Shown here in pieces: positions 1 to 12,007 of a stretch of DNA of 64,000 nucleotides. Under the pieces are notes generated by a model, which did not search any database, was not told where the DNA came from, and worked only from the letters and a program-made list of their open reading frames with translations. The stretch comes from Rhodamnia argentea. Its lineage: Eukaryota; Streptophyta; Magnoliopsida; Myrtales; Myrtaceae. Within the stretch, counting starts at the first letter, position 1. Every line of letters begins with the position of its first letter. Location: contig NC_063151.1 in the NCBI RefSeq assembly GCF_020921035.1, forward strand, positions 29,766,934 through 29,830,933. The letters are read 5' to 3'. The position numbers were made by a program, and so were the translations under genes.

Positions 1-14
1 GAGAGAGAGAGAGA
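1..14. repeat. (GA)n microsatellite at the window edge
   Basis: The first 14 bases are GA repeats inside the TST intron that follows exon 4; the tract continues outside the window, so its true length is unknown. Confidence 0.8.
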
Positions 15-21
15 TGTTTAC

Positions 22-3000
22 CTTCTTCCAGAGGTATCCATAAGCCTCATGCCCACAGCTATACATGGTAGCATTAAGAAAGTCGTAAATGCACTAATAA
101 GAAACGACGCGGAGTCTGAGCTTAGCCCTAGGTCTGCAAGAAGATCTTCAACACCAGCCTCTTCAAGAATTTGAGGAGTGTAGTAGAGAACTCCATTTAT
201 TCCAGAAAACTGTATATAAGCGTGTCAGCAATGCTTCAATATCAAAATTCATGATCCCATTTATACATGCTAATTAAAACAAGAAAAGCTTTGACTTGTC
301 GCAATTTGCCATTGAGCAAGGACCAAATACGAAGATCCAGACAAATCACAGGGTCATTTACTTGATCCCAGAACTGGATCAAACAATGGAAGATGGATGC
401 CTACAGACTACTGCAAACATAGAGAATGCATATTACCATCGGGTTAATGACTCCATGTCCCCGGAATAAGAAGGCTTAATCATAGTGCAGATTACATTGA
501 TCAATGGTGTTAAGAAAATTCTCATGAAAAACCTTTGTTTAGGTCTATTGTTACCTAAATGTTGCCACGGTGAGAACTTAGAAAAAAAAAAAATAGCAGC
601 AAGCAATGGACCTAAATGAAACCACATGATACCTGTTGAAGTAACTGGATTCCCATCCCAACAAATAATGCATGCTTCACTCCTGGTTCAAGAAGAGCAG
701 CCCAAATTGGACCCTTCGAGGCAGTTTCAGAAGGATGAACCATGGCAGGTCCTAGTGGATGCTGATCCATAAGTTCCTTCGAATACAAAGCAGGCTGGCT
801 AACTAAAGCAGCAGCTGGGACAAATTCATCTTCAGCAGGGTAATCAATCCCAGGAAGCGAAACAAGGGAACCACGTCGGGACCCCGGAGCTCCCTCCTCT
901 CGCAAATAGATTCTCTTAAATCCTCCCTCTTTTTTCCCATCCTCGCCTTCTCTCTCAGTCCATTTCCACGCCAGCTGCCAGCCGCCACCAATCCCTGTGC
1001 TTCCGGCCTGCTCCCCTGTTCCTTGCATCAGACTACTGTGGCGCCTTGTACTCAAAATACTCCCTTGTGAAGCACGAGGGCCCACTTCCTTCTCAATGCT
1101 TGTTGTTTGGCGGGAGATCAGTGGACTATGCAAATTCTCATCGGAGTCCCCTCCACCAGCATCTGAAGCATAATCCTCGCCTTCTTCCCTTTGCACACTC
1201 TCTTCGTCCCACTCCTCGTCTTTAACATGAGGGTCTGCTGTTGTACTAAACATGCTGCCGAAATTAGGGAAAAGCATGCTTTTCATGCTTCCTGTCTGGG
1301 GAAGCTTTTCGTGGACACTGCCAAAAAGAGTAACTAGAGGGTCCATAAGAGGCATGCTTTGGTTCGTCATGGTTCCCTGACGGGAAATAAGGGCAAGAGA
1401 ACTCTGTCCAGCCCCAGGTTTAGCGACCCAGGAGAGACCTTCTTCAGGTCCATATAATTTGATCCTGCCTTTTTCAGCGGATGGCTCATGATCATCAACT
1501 CCATCAGCCTCATCAGCTGGACCTATCATGTATTCTTCTATTGATGTTTCACCACCAATTCCAAGACCTTCAACTAATAGAGCCATCTCTCCTGTAAAAT
1601 ATTTCAGCAAGATCTATGAATAAAAGAGGTTATGATATTCATCTCATGAAAGAACGACAGGTACAATGGAAATACTAATCTCCAAACAATTCAGCCTAGG
1701 AAAGGAGGGCATGCCAGACCCAGTACAAAATGTCAGAACGTCTATATTGGCCAAGCTGATTAATTGATGCTTTTTTATCTACCCTAGAATTGACTTCATC
1801 GGCAGGAAAAGCCTATTTCCACTAAATGCATTTTATGTTGCAGAACATCTGCCTGCATCAAGGCTAGATGTGTATGTCAGATTATAACAATTATGAATCC
1901 CCAGCGCATAAGTCATGGCCTGTCGTGGAGCCAAGTGAATCACTTGTAGATGATCCATCTTCAAGCCTCCCGCTGCATTGGAATTCCACATTCGCAATGA
2001 TGACGTTACTCAATCCCGTTAATTGACTACATGTCCTTAAAAACAGAACAATCCATGCCAGTGATGAGCAGGAGCTGGGCAACTAGGCAGGTCCGCTAAA
2101 TGAAAGCTGCTACAAGCCTCACTTGTACCATTATTGGACATGCTTCTTCTCTAGTTTAATCAGCCAAAAAGGAGCGTGTATTAAGTGCAAAAATGAGTTC
2201 AGCCAGCATACAAGCTGATGCCGCTCATTGATGTCTTGAGAATCGTACAAAACCAATCAAATCAATGAGACTCTGGTATTATCTATAAACACTAATCTAA
2301 TTAATCTAGCACAATGATCTTCATTAAGCTTAGAAAGCAAGCAAGAACAGGGAGACGAACCTGAAACATCTTCCCTCCCACGTAGCCTCTGGAGAACTTG
2401 TTTTGCCTCGATCATCTTCCCTTTACTTACGAGCCACCGTGGGGACTCGGGCAAGAAAAAAACCGTGAACAAAAAATAAATAACTGATGGAATCGAAAGA
2501 ACCCCGAGCATTATTCTCCAGCTAGGTGAAGCTGAAAAAGACATCCCAAATATCATACAGTATGACAAAAACATGCCACCCGAACCTGTGAACTGTGGAA
2601 GAGTATTGAGCAATCCCCTAATATCAGCTGGGGCAGTCTCAGATATATACAACGGGATGAGAGTAACAGCAAGACCGATTCCAAATCCATCTAACAATCT
2701 TCCTAAGCATAAAACGTAGACATTGGGGGACCATACCATCACCAAGCCACTAATGAAATACAGAAGTGATGACATGATAAGCATTGGGCGGCGACCAAGC
2801 CAATCTGATATAGGTCCTGAGCATGTAGTTATGACCGTGGCTCCAATCAGCGACGTAGCCACAACAAGGCCCTCTACAGTTGATCCCAAGTCAAGGTCGT
2901 CTTTTATGTAGACTATAGCTCCTGCAGGATAACAATAAGAAGAACAAAAAGGAAAGGAGAATTTTGTCAGTTCAAATGCCAACAGACATCTACAGCACAC

Positions 3001-3185
3001 CATAAATTTACATTATTGTGAGACCTGCTGACAGAACTTCGAAGGTTCTCTTAAAATTCTGAGTAAAATGATTCAACATTCACCCTGCAAAGTAAGTTAT
3101 GACTACCTGCGATGGTGGCATTGTCCCATCCTTGAAGGAAATTACCAATCGTTGCGGCAAGGGCCACGAAGACAGCACCTTTCAT
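22..3185 (-). CDS. TST: Tonoplast sugar transporter (TST/TMT), 5' part, cut by window start
   Basis: Proton-coupled monosaccharide/sucrose transporter of the vacuolar membrane that loads sugars into the vacuole. Exons on the minus strand, all with GT-AG borders: 3185-3107, 2921-2361, 1591-633 and 209-22, giving about 595 residues of a usual ~740; the last exon(s) lie outside the window. The start MKGAVFVALAATIGNF is typical for the family and is the ATG at 3185. Exon 2 carries helices 2-6 with the sugar-porter motifs DWLGRRPM and PESPRWL. Exon 3 encodes the very long acidic and serine-rich cytosolic loop between helices 6 and 7 (residues ~214-510), which is the diagnostic feature of TST against other sugar porters. 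Exon 4 starts FSGINGVLYYTP and ends MDTSGRR. The loop residues GSRRGSLVS look like the family's kinase target region (inferred). Family assignment is firm; which TST paralogue it is was not resolved. Confidence 0.95.
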
Positions 3186-6100
3186 TTTATCACCAACAAA
3201 ATCAAGAACTCGAATTCGGCTCGGCAGAAGCACGAATCAGCGTTGCCCGATGCTCACGAATCAATCAATCACAAATACCCTTTCACAGACGTACCCCAGC
3301 AGACATGTAATAGATGAAAACGGCGAGACTGAGATTAAAGAGATGATTAAGGTAGTTCTTGTCTCCTTCGTACGAACTCAAAGAGCAAGCTTGGTCAGCA
3401 ACCCATTCATCCCACAAACTCCTGCAACTAAACCCACTTCACAAAATTCGCCATGGAATCGCTCACACCCGTTTCAGCTCACATCTCTCGCTCAGGCCTC
3501 ATCAGCTTGCCCATAAAACTCAAAAAAGCCTCGGTCCTTCAAGAGCAGAGTGCTGCAGAGGGAGGAACGCCAGAGAACTCAAGAACAGAAAAGGGAGACA
3601 AGAATCGTGTAGAAAAACGATGACATTACACTCATCGACAGTCGGAGCAGCCGCAATGCAGAGCTAAACACTCTGGGACTTCGAATACGGTGAAGAAGAA
3701 TGTCCTTTTATGGACGTCAGGGAAAAGCAACGGCAGCCCAGAGTCACCACACTGATCTCGATGCCTCCAAATGGTCCAAGCAATCGAGAACGATCGAAGC
3801 GTTTTATCTGTCAATTCATATTTTTTCCCAATATTGCAGTTCGAGTAAGAGTAATTTTCGATAGTCAAGAGAGAAGAAAAAGGACAAAAAAAAAACCAAT
3901 CTTGCGTACGTGCTCTGCATTTACTCGACACACCCAGCAAAGCCCCGAGGGAAGAAGACAAAAAGATCTTTTTTTTTTGTCTCCCTCCAATTTCTGCAAA
4001 CTTTTTATTTATTATCTTTTTAGCAACTGAGAAAGGGCCTTTTGCGTCTGTCCAATTGTCCCCACTTACGTGGCATGATCCTCCTTCGCTTACGTAAATT
4101 ACCAGATTTACAAAATCTTACGTGGCATAATTCTCCTTTGCTTACGTAAATTACTAGATCTTAATGAACTTGTCTAGAGATTTGAGTTCGGACGAGAAAT
4201 TCCTCTCCTGTTTCTTTCCCACGAAGTTTCCTATCGTTCCCTAAGATACGAGGAGCACCTAACCATTCGTACGATGACAGAAAAATGTCTGATCCCAAAA
4301 GGGTGTGGTATCTACATCTGTCAAAACACTTTTCATTTTCGGTCTTACTTTATTCAAATCTTACTACACACGCATTTTGAATTTTATTTTTTATGCGAAA
4401 TACCCGAAACCTTTTAAAATGCGCAGGTAAACTAAATAATGCTTTCAATTTAAAAAAAAAGTAATTAAAACAAACTCACCAAGTAATTGATTACCGAAAA
4501 GTCGTAATTGATTATAGAAATAAAGGGTTGTGTTTTTTTTTCTTTTTTTACATTTCATGTCATAGGAAGCTGTGCTAATTACACTTTTGATTGGTGAATT
4601 ACAAGTCATGGACATCGCTCACGTGCAAAAATTAAATGAAATGTAAATAAGAGCGATATCCATGTTTGTAACTCACTAATATCGGAGGAAGTTTCCTCCG
4701 GATAAAACCCTAGGTCCGGGTCAAATTGAACTCGTGCAAGTTCTTTTAACTATTTGACCAAAAAAATAAAGTAAAAAAAAGTTCTCGCAACTGGCAGGAG
4801 CCGTTGACCCACAGGTATGGAATTACCCGCCAACGCAGCAAAGAATGTTGGCCCTTTCCATGTGGAAACCCACGCAGTTGGGAACCCTTCGGTCCACCTG
4901 CGCTGCGTCTTTGTTTGTTCGACCGGTGGTTGGAGCCGTCGTGCTCCACATGCTCATCTTCTTTCATTGCAATTCGCGGGTGAAATCAATCCGCCCCTAT
5001 TAAATTGGAAAAGACCCGCTTCCCCGTGCAATTATCGGACCGGATGAAACTATGGTAATCACGTTTAGGGTTTCCTCCGACGCTAATTGAAGCTTAATCT
5101 CCCCGTTCCCGCTGTAACCGCGGGAACCGACGCATCTAATTTCGCGCAAATTCGGATATACGGTTAATTGATTTGTGATTTCCGGGCCCATGATTGCGGG
5201 AACCCATGCTACAAGCGCGATTGATGGTGAGATTCTATGCCATAAGTGGGGAGTGCCAATTGTCTTTAAGCCCTAAAACGCAATTGCCAGGTTGATTGGA
5301 TAATCATCCTCAGGTCGTCCTACCATAGACCTACACGATTGATAGTTATTAGTCATGGCCAAAAGGACATTTTCATCTGAGTCGCACCTCTTTCTTGCAG
5401 CCAGGGGAATCATATCTGGTGCGGTGGCCGCTAGCCAGCCACGACGCGCTCGTCTCTCGATCTGGCGCCGTCCACGTACAACGTCCCGCTCGATCTCGTG
5501 ACATTCCAAAATTGCTTGATTCCCTCTTCTTTCCCATTTCATCCTCGTCAAGATCTCCTCGTGTTCATTGTGTACCCATGTCCAGATTGCACATCCAGCT
5601 TTGATACGGGAGCTAGCAATTCGTGTTCACGCGGCAAACTCGAGCTGCATCGGCACCCCGGGCATCGGATCGTATGCATCATTGGGTGGGCGTAAAGTGT
5701 TGTCTTTGGGAAGATTTTATGAATCCTGGTAAATGTCTACCGTGATGAACTCGTCGTGTCGATCCCTAAAATTTGCCACCAACGAGTTAACTACGGGCTT
5801 ATGAAATAGTCACTGATCTCATGGATCGAGAAAATGGCATAAAGCACAAACTTGCTCGTTCTGTCCCGTCTGTACATACGTATCGTTTGCATCAACAACG
5901 GTTTCGATTCGGTTTCTGGACCTGAACAGTGCTCTAGCTTGCGTATAAGAGAAGGATTAATACCAGGAGTCGGGGTCTGAATTTATTAGCTAGGACAGGA
6001 ACATGATGATTAATGGGTCGTGCGCTTGTGCTGATTTTGGTTGAATAGAGAGGACAAGCTGTTTGAGAAAATGAGCCCAAGAGACTCTGTTTTCTGGAGT

Positions 6101-6796
6101 TCGATGAGACGCCACATGGTGTGCTTATTCAATGGGAAACCCATGGTTCCTAGAGGAAAGGATGTTTATTTTCACTTGCCGGGTTTGGCAGTAGTGCTGT
6201 CGACAAGTTCAAGTTCTCTCTAGTGGACACTAGTTCTACCAGTGTTAGTTTTCTTTTTGTAGAAATTTCCCGTCCTCATGTCTGCCCCGATCGTGCATTT
6301 CGTTTTGGTTTGCACTTGCAGATGTCTTCCTTTCGGTAAAGGAAGGTAGTTCACAATTTTTCTGGAGGCGACGGTGCACAGCCGTGGAGATGGCGGCTAA
6401 ATTAGATTTTGGGATCGTGTTGCTTTCCTTCCTCTGCCGTATATTCCAGTTATGGAACTGCTCTGTGATAAACGGTACTCACCGTGAATTGGAATTCTCT
6501 CTGCGCTATAGATAAAGGATATGTTCATCTTATGCAGTAGCACCAGTATCCTAAAGATCATCAACCAGAGAAGAGCTTCCATGATCTGGTCAAACTCTCT
6601 TAACGGGCAATCCTTATTTAATTTTCAGTCAAGGTACAAATTGTAAGGCAGCTTATTTGGCAGGACAAGTGAACCGACCTTACTAATGTCTTATGCACAA
6701 CCCACTTTATCTTCATGAATACACATTTGCCTTCCTCGACATGGATCCTGTCCTACTTACTAGGGAAACAATTCTCTTTAAAAGTTAAAAAAATTC
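3186..6796. other. Intergenic region between TST and PMI1, no supported gene
   Basis: Holds the TST 5' leader and promoter on the left and the 3' flank of PMI1 on the right. Reading both strands I found only short frames without family signatures. 4400-4700 is AT-rich with A/T runs. 5300-5700 is unusually GC-balanced and gene-like in composition, but no frame stays open or resembles a family I recognise. A short frame at 6041-6223 (KLFEKMSPRDSVFW) vaguely recalls a PPR repeat but is isolated and ends quickly. Confidence 0.5.
4065..4163 (-). promoter_or_regulatory. Tandem duplicated ACGT-element module upstream of TST
   Basis: Two copies of a ~47 bp unit at 52 bp period (4065-4110 and 4117-4163). 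Each holds TTACGTGGC (ABRE/G-box-like ACGT core) and, ~18 bp on, TTACGTAA, so four ACGT sites fall within 100 bp. It lies ~0.9 kb upstream of the TST start codon. ACGT cores bind plant bZIP factors; a role in ABA or stress control of TST is inference only. Confidence 0.45.
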
Positions 6797-9358
6797 TCAC
6801 TTGGCGAACTTCACGTCTGGATTCCGCATGGGTTTGAGCCACATATCGGCCATTACTCTCGAGGAGATGCTCCACAACATATCTTGGCCCTTGGATGATG
6901 AGTGCTTCACCTTTTTGCCGGGCTTTCCGAACCCATAGGCCACCAACCACTGCATGGCTGTTAGCCTCTGCTTCTCACTATCCCACATGTCCTTCTTTCC
7001 TCCAGTCTTCACCATCAACCCTCCAACATGTAAACTTGTCACTTTGTATCTCCTTTCTTGGGCATCCTTTTTCCCTTTGACTTCCGCTTCTATGGCGTGA
7101 ATTAGCGCCACCACAGGCCCTCCAACTGCCTCAAACCGCCGCAAAGGATCGCGCAGCTGGACAATTACTGCTAGTGTTACCGATGTTGGAGGCGTGGATC
7201 CATTGGACTTCACCCAGTCCTCGAGAGGTACAGCAGATGCCAGGGGATGTTGATTTCCATAGAGCGGAGAGACATCGAACGGGGCTTCATCCTCAGCCAT
7301 CTCGGCTTGAATCTTCAGAGCATCAATCATCATGGCTTCGATCTTTTGCATAGGGAAGGCCAGGATATCCTCCACGGTAAGTGGATTCTCATTCACATTC
7401 CAAAGCCCTGTCAAGATTCTCTCTTTCCTTCCTGTGCTCATAGCAGTAGCCATTGTCTTCACTGCAGCGATTGTTCGTGCGGCACTGGAGGTGGCGACTT
7501 CCTTATTCCGACCTTGGATGATTGCGGAAGCTATACCCTCGAAGGCTATCTGCTCAGCCGTCTTTCCAATGAGCTCGTCCATGGGCATTAAGGACATAAG
7601 TTGAGAGCTCAGTTCGTCGGTGCTCGTGGCCGCCATCCTCTGGAATAATTCAAAGCCGCTTGCTGAATTTTGCGACTCAAGAACCAATGGCTTCGACATC
7701 TGCATTGCTAACTTGGGCGTGTCTTTTCTTGCAACAGCTACATCAAAGGGATTCATGGCGGCTAGGTAACCTCCATTCCTTGTTTGTACTACACAGCCCA
7801 AGCCTTTTCCAAGATCCGGCAGGTACACTTTGGACTCTGACTCCGAAGCATCATCGGCTCCCTCAAGCTGCAACGAAGGAATTTCTGGTAAGCTCAGCTT
7901 ATGTTCATTTTGCTCTTCGTCCTCAAGCATCTGAAGAAACTCCCTTGTGACCGTTTCTTCCTCCGCGTCCAATCTATGTGGTTCAGTCTCTGTTTCATCC
8001 CCTATTTTAAGCGCCTTCTCTTCTGCTATCATGGATTCGAGTGCTTTTATCTGCTGAGCAATTGAGTTGAGTTCGGTTAATCTGTAGATATGCAACTGGT
8101 CATGCACAACTTCCTTAACAACCTCGCTCGATGCTGATTTTTCTCCTCCGGTTTCTTCAGATTCTTCACCCCCTGTATCTTCCTTGCCCTGTATCTCAAC
8201 TCCTTTGTCCACGACTTCAAAGTCTGGCATGTCAAGATCTTCCATCTTTGCTTCGGGTTCTTCGGATTTCTGCACCGAGGTTGAAGTCGAAGGAGCTGGG
8301 GCCGGCTCGTCGAGATTCAGATCATCCATTCCTTGAATTTCCGCAATCTTCCCTCCTTGGGAAGGAGTCCAAGCTTCGGAACGGCTCTGCATCCTCGGGC
8401 TCAGTATGCTGAAAGACGTCTTCGACTGCTTGCGGCCAAAAGCAGACGAGAAGGTCTTCGACTTCTCTACTTTCGATCCTTCGGCCTGACTGTAAATTCC
8501 AATTCCTCCATCCTTTTCCATTATCTGGAATCCTAATTTCAAAACGAGCTCACCTCCTTTGGCCTTGCCTGATAGATTGAAGCTCGTGTCCCACTGCCTC
8601 ACCCGTGTGCCTTCGTAATTCTTCTCCACGGATTCCTGAATCAGTTGGCTTAGATCAACTGAGCTCCTGCCGAAATCGAGCTCTTCGGCATCGACCGCGA
8701 ACATGTATATCCAAAACGGACGAGGCTCAAATTTTAACTGCTTTCCATTGCCAGGAGTACAGTACACATGACACTTCACAAACAAAGTCTCTTCGAAATC
8801 GGCAGCTCCCTGTGAGACCCTAGACGGCATTGTTTGGACCGCTCCCTCCTTGGTCTCTTTCTTCCTAACACAGACTGAGAGGCGCAGCCCGTTCATTGAT
8901 GCCGGGAGGCCTTGTGCAGTGACCACTTCCACAGAAAATAAGCAGCTCAGTTTCTGCATACCAATGTGCGACAGAGCTCTAATTGGTTTCCAGCTCCAAA
9001 TCCCTTTCTTCTCGACTGAGCCGGGCTTATCATCCAGCTTCTTCACCTCTCTCTCAGTCGAAACTCTGGCTTGATCCTTCTGCTGGCCGCCATCCTCATC
9101 AAGCTTGGGCCTCGAGCGCCAGGGCGACAGGGACATGCGCCTCGGCCGTTGCCGCACCCCCGGCTTATCCTCGACCTTCCCGGTGCGGACCACGTCATCG
9201 GGGGCAAGGATCGAGGGGACCGACGTCCTGGGGAGCACGAGGGAGGCGGTTCGGCGATTGGCCGAGGTGTGGGACTGGTAAAGGGATTGGCTGAGCGTTT
9301 CAAGCTCCTCCAGGAGTTGGGTATTGGAGTTTCTCCTCTCTGAGAGTTGGGCTGCCAT
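6797..9358 (-). CDS. PMI1: PLASTID MOVEMENT IMPAIRED1 (PMI1), C2 domain protein
   Basis: Plant-specific cytosolic/plasma-membrane-associated protein needed for blue-light chloroplast relocation and nuclear positioning through short actin filaments (known for Arabidopsis PMI1). One uninterrupted frame of 853 residues, close to the ~843 of the Arabidopsis protein; the ATG at 9358 opens MAAQLSERRNSNTQLLEELE, the usual start of the family. An N-terminal NT-type C2 domain spans ~residues 135-285 (LFSVEVVTAQGLPASMNGL to ELVLKLGFQIM). A long acidic linker (~300-500) with many Glu/Ser residues follows, then the conserved C-terminal part beginning LGKGLGCVVQTRNGGYLAAM and closing near KPMRNPDVKFAK. 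No intron, frameshift or missing block was seen. Long frames on the opposite strand and in another minus frame are coding-strand shadows. Confidence 0.95.
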   Translation of the reverse strand: MAAQLSERRNSNTQLLEELETLSQSLYQSHTSANRRTASLVLPRTSVPSILAPDDVVRTGKVEDKPGVRQRPRRMSLSPWRSRPKLDEDGGQQKDQARVSTEREVKKLDDKPGSVEKKGIWSWKPIRALSHIGMQKLSCLFSVEVVTAQGLPASMNGLRLSVCVRKKETKEGAVQTMPSRVSQGAADFEETLFVKCHVYCTPGNGKQLKFEPRPFWIYMFAVDAEELDFGRSSVDLSQLIQESVEKNYEGTRVRQWDTSFNLSGKAKGGELVLKLGFQIMEKDGGIGIYSQAEGSKVEKSKTFSSAFGRKQSKTSFSILSPRMQSRSEAWTPSQGGKIAEIQGMDDLNLDEPAPAPSTSTSVQKSEEPEAKMEDLDMPDFEVVDKGVEIQGKEDTGGEESEETGGEKSASSEVVKEVVHDQLHIYRLTELNSIAQQIKALESMIAEEKALKIGDETETEPHRLDAEEETVTREFLQMLEDEEQNEHKLSLPEIPSLQLEGADDASESESKVYLPDLGKGLGCVVQTRNGGYLAAMNPFDVAVARKDTPKLAMQMSKPLVLESQNSASGFELFQRMAATSTDELSSQLMSLMPMDELIGKTAEQIAFEGIASAIIQGRNKEVATSSAARTIAAVKTMATAMSTGRKERILTGLWNVNENPLTVEDILAFPMQKIEAMMIDALKIQAEMAEDEAPFDVSPLYGNQHPLASAVPLEDWVKSNGSTPPTSVTLAVIVQLRDPLRRFEAVGGPVVALIHAIEAEVKGKKDAQERRYKVTSLHVGGLMVKTGGKKDMWDSEKQRLTAMQWLVAYGFGKPGKKVKHSSSKGQDMLWSISSRVMADMWLKPMRNPDVKFAK

Positions 9359-10366
9359 TGGAGCATGTAAGGAAGGGCGGCGAGACGAGAAGGTGGTAGC
9401 CTGGTCAGGGGCTGCAAAAGAAGGGTCTGAAACTGGGGAACGTTATGGACGACGATGAGGTGAATTAGAGGTGGAAACAAGGAGTGGCAAAGATAAGACA
9501 AAGAGTTTATGTGGCTCAGAGGTCTTTGATGGCTGATCAGTGTGGCCACTCTGGGGCCCTGAGAACCAGGCGGAGTTGGGGATGTAGTAATGAACGAGTG
9601 AAGGATAAGCGAAGTGCGTGTTTCGTCCTGTCGGTGGATGAGCAGAAAGGGACGGCTGGAAGGAAAGAGAAAGGAGAAGAGGAAGAAGAGGAACGAGGTC
9701 CCAGAGATTTTAATTGCGGTTGCTTCTGGTACCGTCGCCACTTTCCGGTTCGTAGTCTTCCCAACGAAACCTACCAATACCAGTGCCGACTTCCGACCTT
9801 TTTCATTCCCACGACCTGGTTTTGTAAGTTACTGGGAGTGAAAGAGACTGAGGGAAGGTGTCGCTTGCATGCTCTCTTGTGCGGACTCTCCATCGTTCTG
9901 TTCCCATCGCATGTTGCCTGCGAGCCGGGTGTTTTTGCGGTTCCTGATGAATCAAAGATGTTTCTGGAAAAGTCATTTCACCTTTGTTTTTCACGGCATA
10001 AACATTCGTCGCTTTGCCCACGCGGATTAAGACGAATCGATTGAGATTTTAATTACTAAGTTGGACACCAAAGAACTGTAAAATCCAAAAGGGTTGTTCA
10101 AATTTGCGATGGTGAACATCGATTGTGCATTGGGTGTGATTTAGCTTATTCAAATGGATTTCCCATAACGTCGACGAAATAATGGCACATCCAACCCACG
10201 GTCAAGAATTGTTCAAAACCTTTTTTTGAATGGTGCAATCAACACTTAGAAATTGGTGACTCTAGAGACATATGAGGATGGCCTTCGATTAAAAAAAGGG
10301 AAGTTGAACGAGTCAGACGCTCGCCAAAATTAGATCTTCCCCTCGCAAAACTAACAAATCAGAACA
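9359..10366. other. Divergent intergenic region between PMI1 and the small gene
   Basis: About 1.1 kb between two divergently transcribed start codons, so it must hold both promoters. The purine-rich stretch around 9655-9700 (AG-rich on the plus strand, CT-rich for PMI1) is probably the PMI1 leader. Nothing else was recognised; open frames here have no family resemblance. Confidence 0.5.
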
Positions 10367-10375
10367 TATATATAA
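10367..10375 (+). promoter_or_regulatory. TATA box of the small hydrophilic-protein gene
   Basis: TATATATAA lies 71 bp upstream of the ATG at 10446, a normal plant distance for a ~40 bp leader. This supports the small frame downstream being a real transcribed gene. Confidence 0.65.
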
Positions 10376-10445
10376 GTAGCTTGACACAAGATCACAAACA
10401 TTTTTCTCAAACTAAAGAGGGCACCTCAAATCTAAGAGAAAGAAG

Positions 10446-10724
10446 ATGATGACTTCCGGTGGCAGCGAGCAAATGACTCGATCTCCTCAAAAGGGAGGAG
10501 AAAATAAAGCATCATTAGAAGGCCTTCCATTGGAAAGCAGTCCCTACGTGAAATTCACGGACTTGGAGGACTACAAGAACAGAGCCTACGGCACCCAAGG
10601 CCACCTCGAGCCCAAGCCCGGCCATGGCGGCGGCAGCACCGACGCTCCCACGCGCTCCGGCAGCAGCCTCTCCGACACCAACGTGTTGGGGGTTGAAGCG
10701 GTTCACAAGCACGTTTTGTCTTGA
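10446..10724 (+). CDS. Small hydrophilic protein, 92 residues, LEA/seed-maturation-like
   Basis: A 92-residue frame starting MMTSGGSEQMTRSPQK at the first ATG after a clear TATA box. It is highly hydrophilic, rich in Gly, Ser, Glu and Lys, without signal peptide, membrane segment or cysteine. The middle block SPYVKFTDLEDYKNRAYGTQ, then HLEPKPGHGGGSTDAPT, reads as a conserved core and recalls small plant seed-maturation or desiccation-type proteins, though I cannot name a family securely. Codon use is GC-richer than the flanks (GGC, GCC, CCC), as in a genuine coding exon. Divergent to PMI1. It is probably a complete single-exon gene; the biochemical role is unknown. Confidence 0.65.
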   Translation: MMTSGGSEQMTRSPQKGGENKASLEGLPLESSPYVKFTDLEDYKNRAYGTQGHLEPKPGHGGGSTDAPTRSGSSLSDTNVLGVEAVHKHVLS

Positions 10725-12002
10725 AAATAGGTTAGAATTTAGCGTCGACCTCTTGCCATGAATAGTGATTCGTGCTAGGGTTGGATATTAAGGATAGGAG
10801 ATAGTCACGACAATCCTATTATATAGGATGATTTGGCACTTCTGTGATACGTGTTCTTAGCTTCGATCGTCGACTGTGATCGAATTCATGAAATTCGTAC
10901 TAGCAGCAAGAGTTTGCAATTTTCTAGCCGATCCGAAAGCCTATTTAGTCGATTCGAACGTGCCACTGTAATTTTCCATTATGAGTTGCAAGCAAGAAGG
11001 AAACTTCCTGTTTGATCGAACCATTTCTCTGATAAAGACGATGGGAATGAACTGAGGTAGACTGCATCTTTGGTAAGAGATTTTCCTTTTGGGCTGGGTT
11101 TTAGGTAACATTTGGGCTTTGAAATTTTTTTGTTTTGTTTCCTTTGGGCTTGTAGGAGGATGTAGCCCTCCCTCTTCTTTGGTAGCATTCACATTTATTG
11201 TATTACCCCAGAAGAAAAAAAATCTAACTTTTGACATTCCGCTAATTACACATAATCCATAAAGTATAATGGAACAAGCTCATTTGCCATATTATTTTCT
11301 CAAGTGTCATTACATCCGATGTCTCTAATTCATTCTCGGTCTGTTGATCGGATTTATTAGGATTCGATCGCGTTTCCTGAAAACTTCGTGCATCATATAA
11401 GATTACTGGGAATATGCTGGCAAATAGACAAATCCCTCGAACCGATTCGAGGGGGAACAACCCAGTAGTTTTCAGGAACGTTAGCACTAAACCGTTGCGC
11501 GTTCTGGGGTTGTTCCTCCATACGAGATTAGCCAATCGGCTGTAAAAGCCTCCGTGTTTCTTTCTCAACTGAAGCAAAAGCAAATTGCCAAGCCGAATGG
11601 TTTGTCCAATCGGGGACTCTGATTTTGATGTCTGTGAATTACCCTCGCTTTCCTCATTGAAATCGAAATCGAAAGCGGATCAGAAAGGTTGTGACAACTT
11701 TTTGCCCTTTTCGAATTTCATCTCGGAATTCGTAACGAAATGAACATAATACCTCAACGTTCAAATGGGAGAAAATCAATTAATCGCTACACTAGATGTT
11801 TGGTCACTCATATACTTTTGCGGCTTGAGAGGCTCGACATAGTAAGAAGAACCCCCCTAAAGTTGCGGGTTAATTTTCTGCCGATCGGGGCTCTCCCGTG
11901 ATGGTAGTTTTAGTGTGGCTGATTAAGAGGGCTTTCAATAGTTGGAAAAGACTATGCTAGGGTTGTCGTGATCCGGGAATTCTTTACGAGTGTTATCTTG
12001 AA
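10725..12002. other. Intergenic, nothing recognised
   Basis: Contains the 3' flank of the small gene and AT-rich DNA. Frames at 10941-11237 and 11242-11583 on the minus strand show no family signature or codon bias and are taken as chance. Confidence 0.5.
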
Positions 12003-12007
12003 GTTGG

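Noticed and set aside
5273..5695. Several overlapping open frames in GC-balanced DNA
   Set aside because: No frame shows conserved motifs, splice support or clear codon bias.
6041..6223. Possible PPR protein fragment (KLFEKMSPRDSVFW)
   Set aside because: One short, isolated stretch with no tandem 35-residue repeats before or after it.
9043..9777. Minus-strand frame of 244 codons over the PMI1 start
   Set aside because: Overlaps the PMI1 N-terminus in another frame and shows no family; composition-driven.
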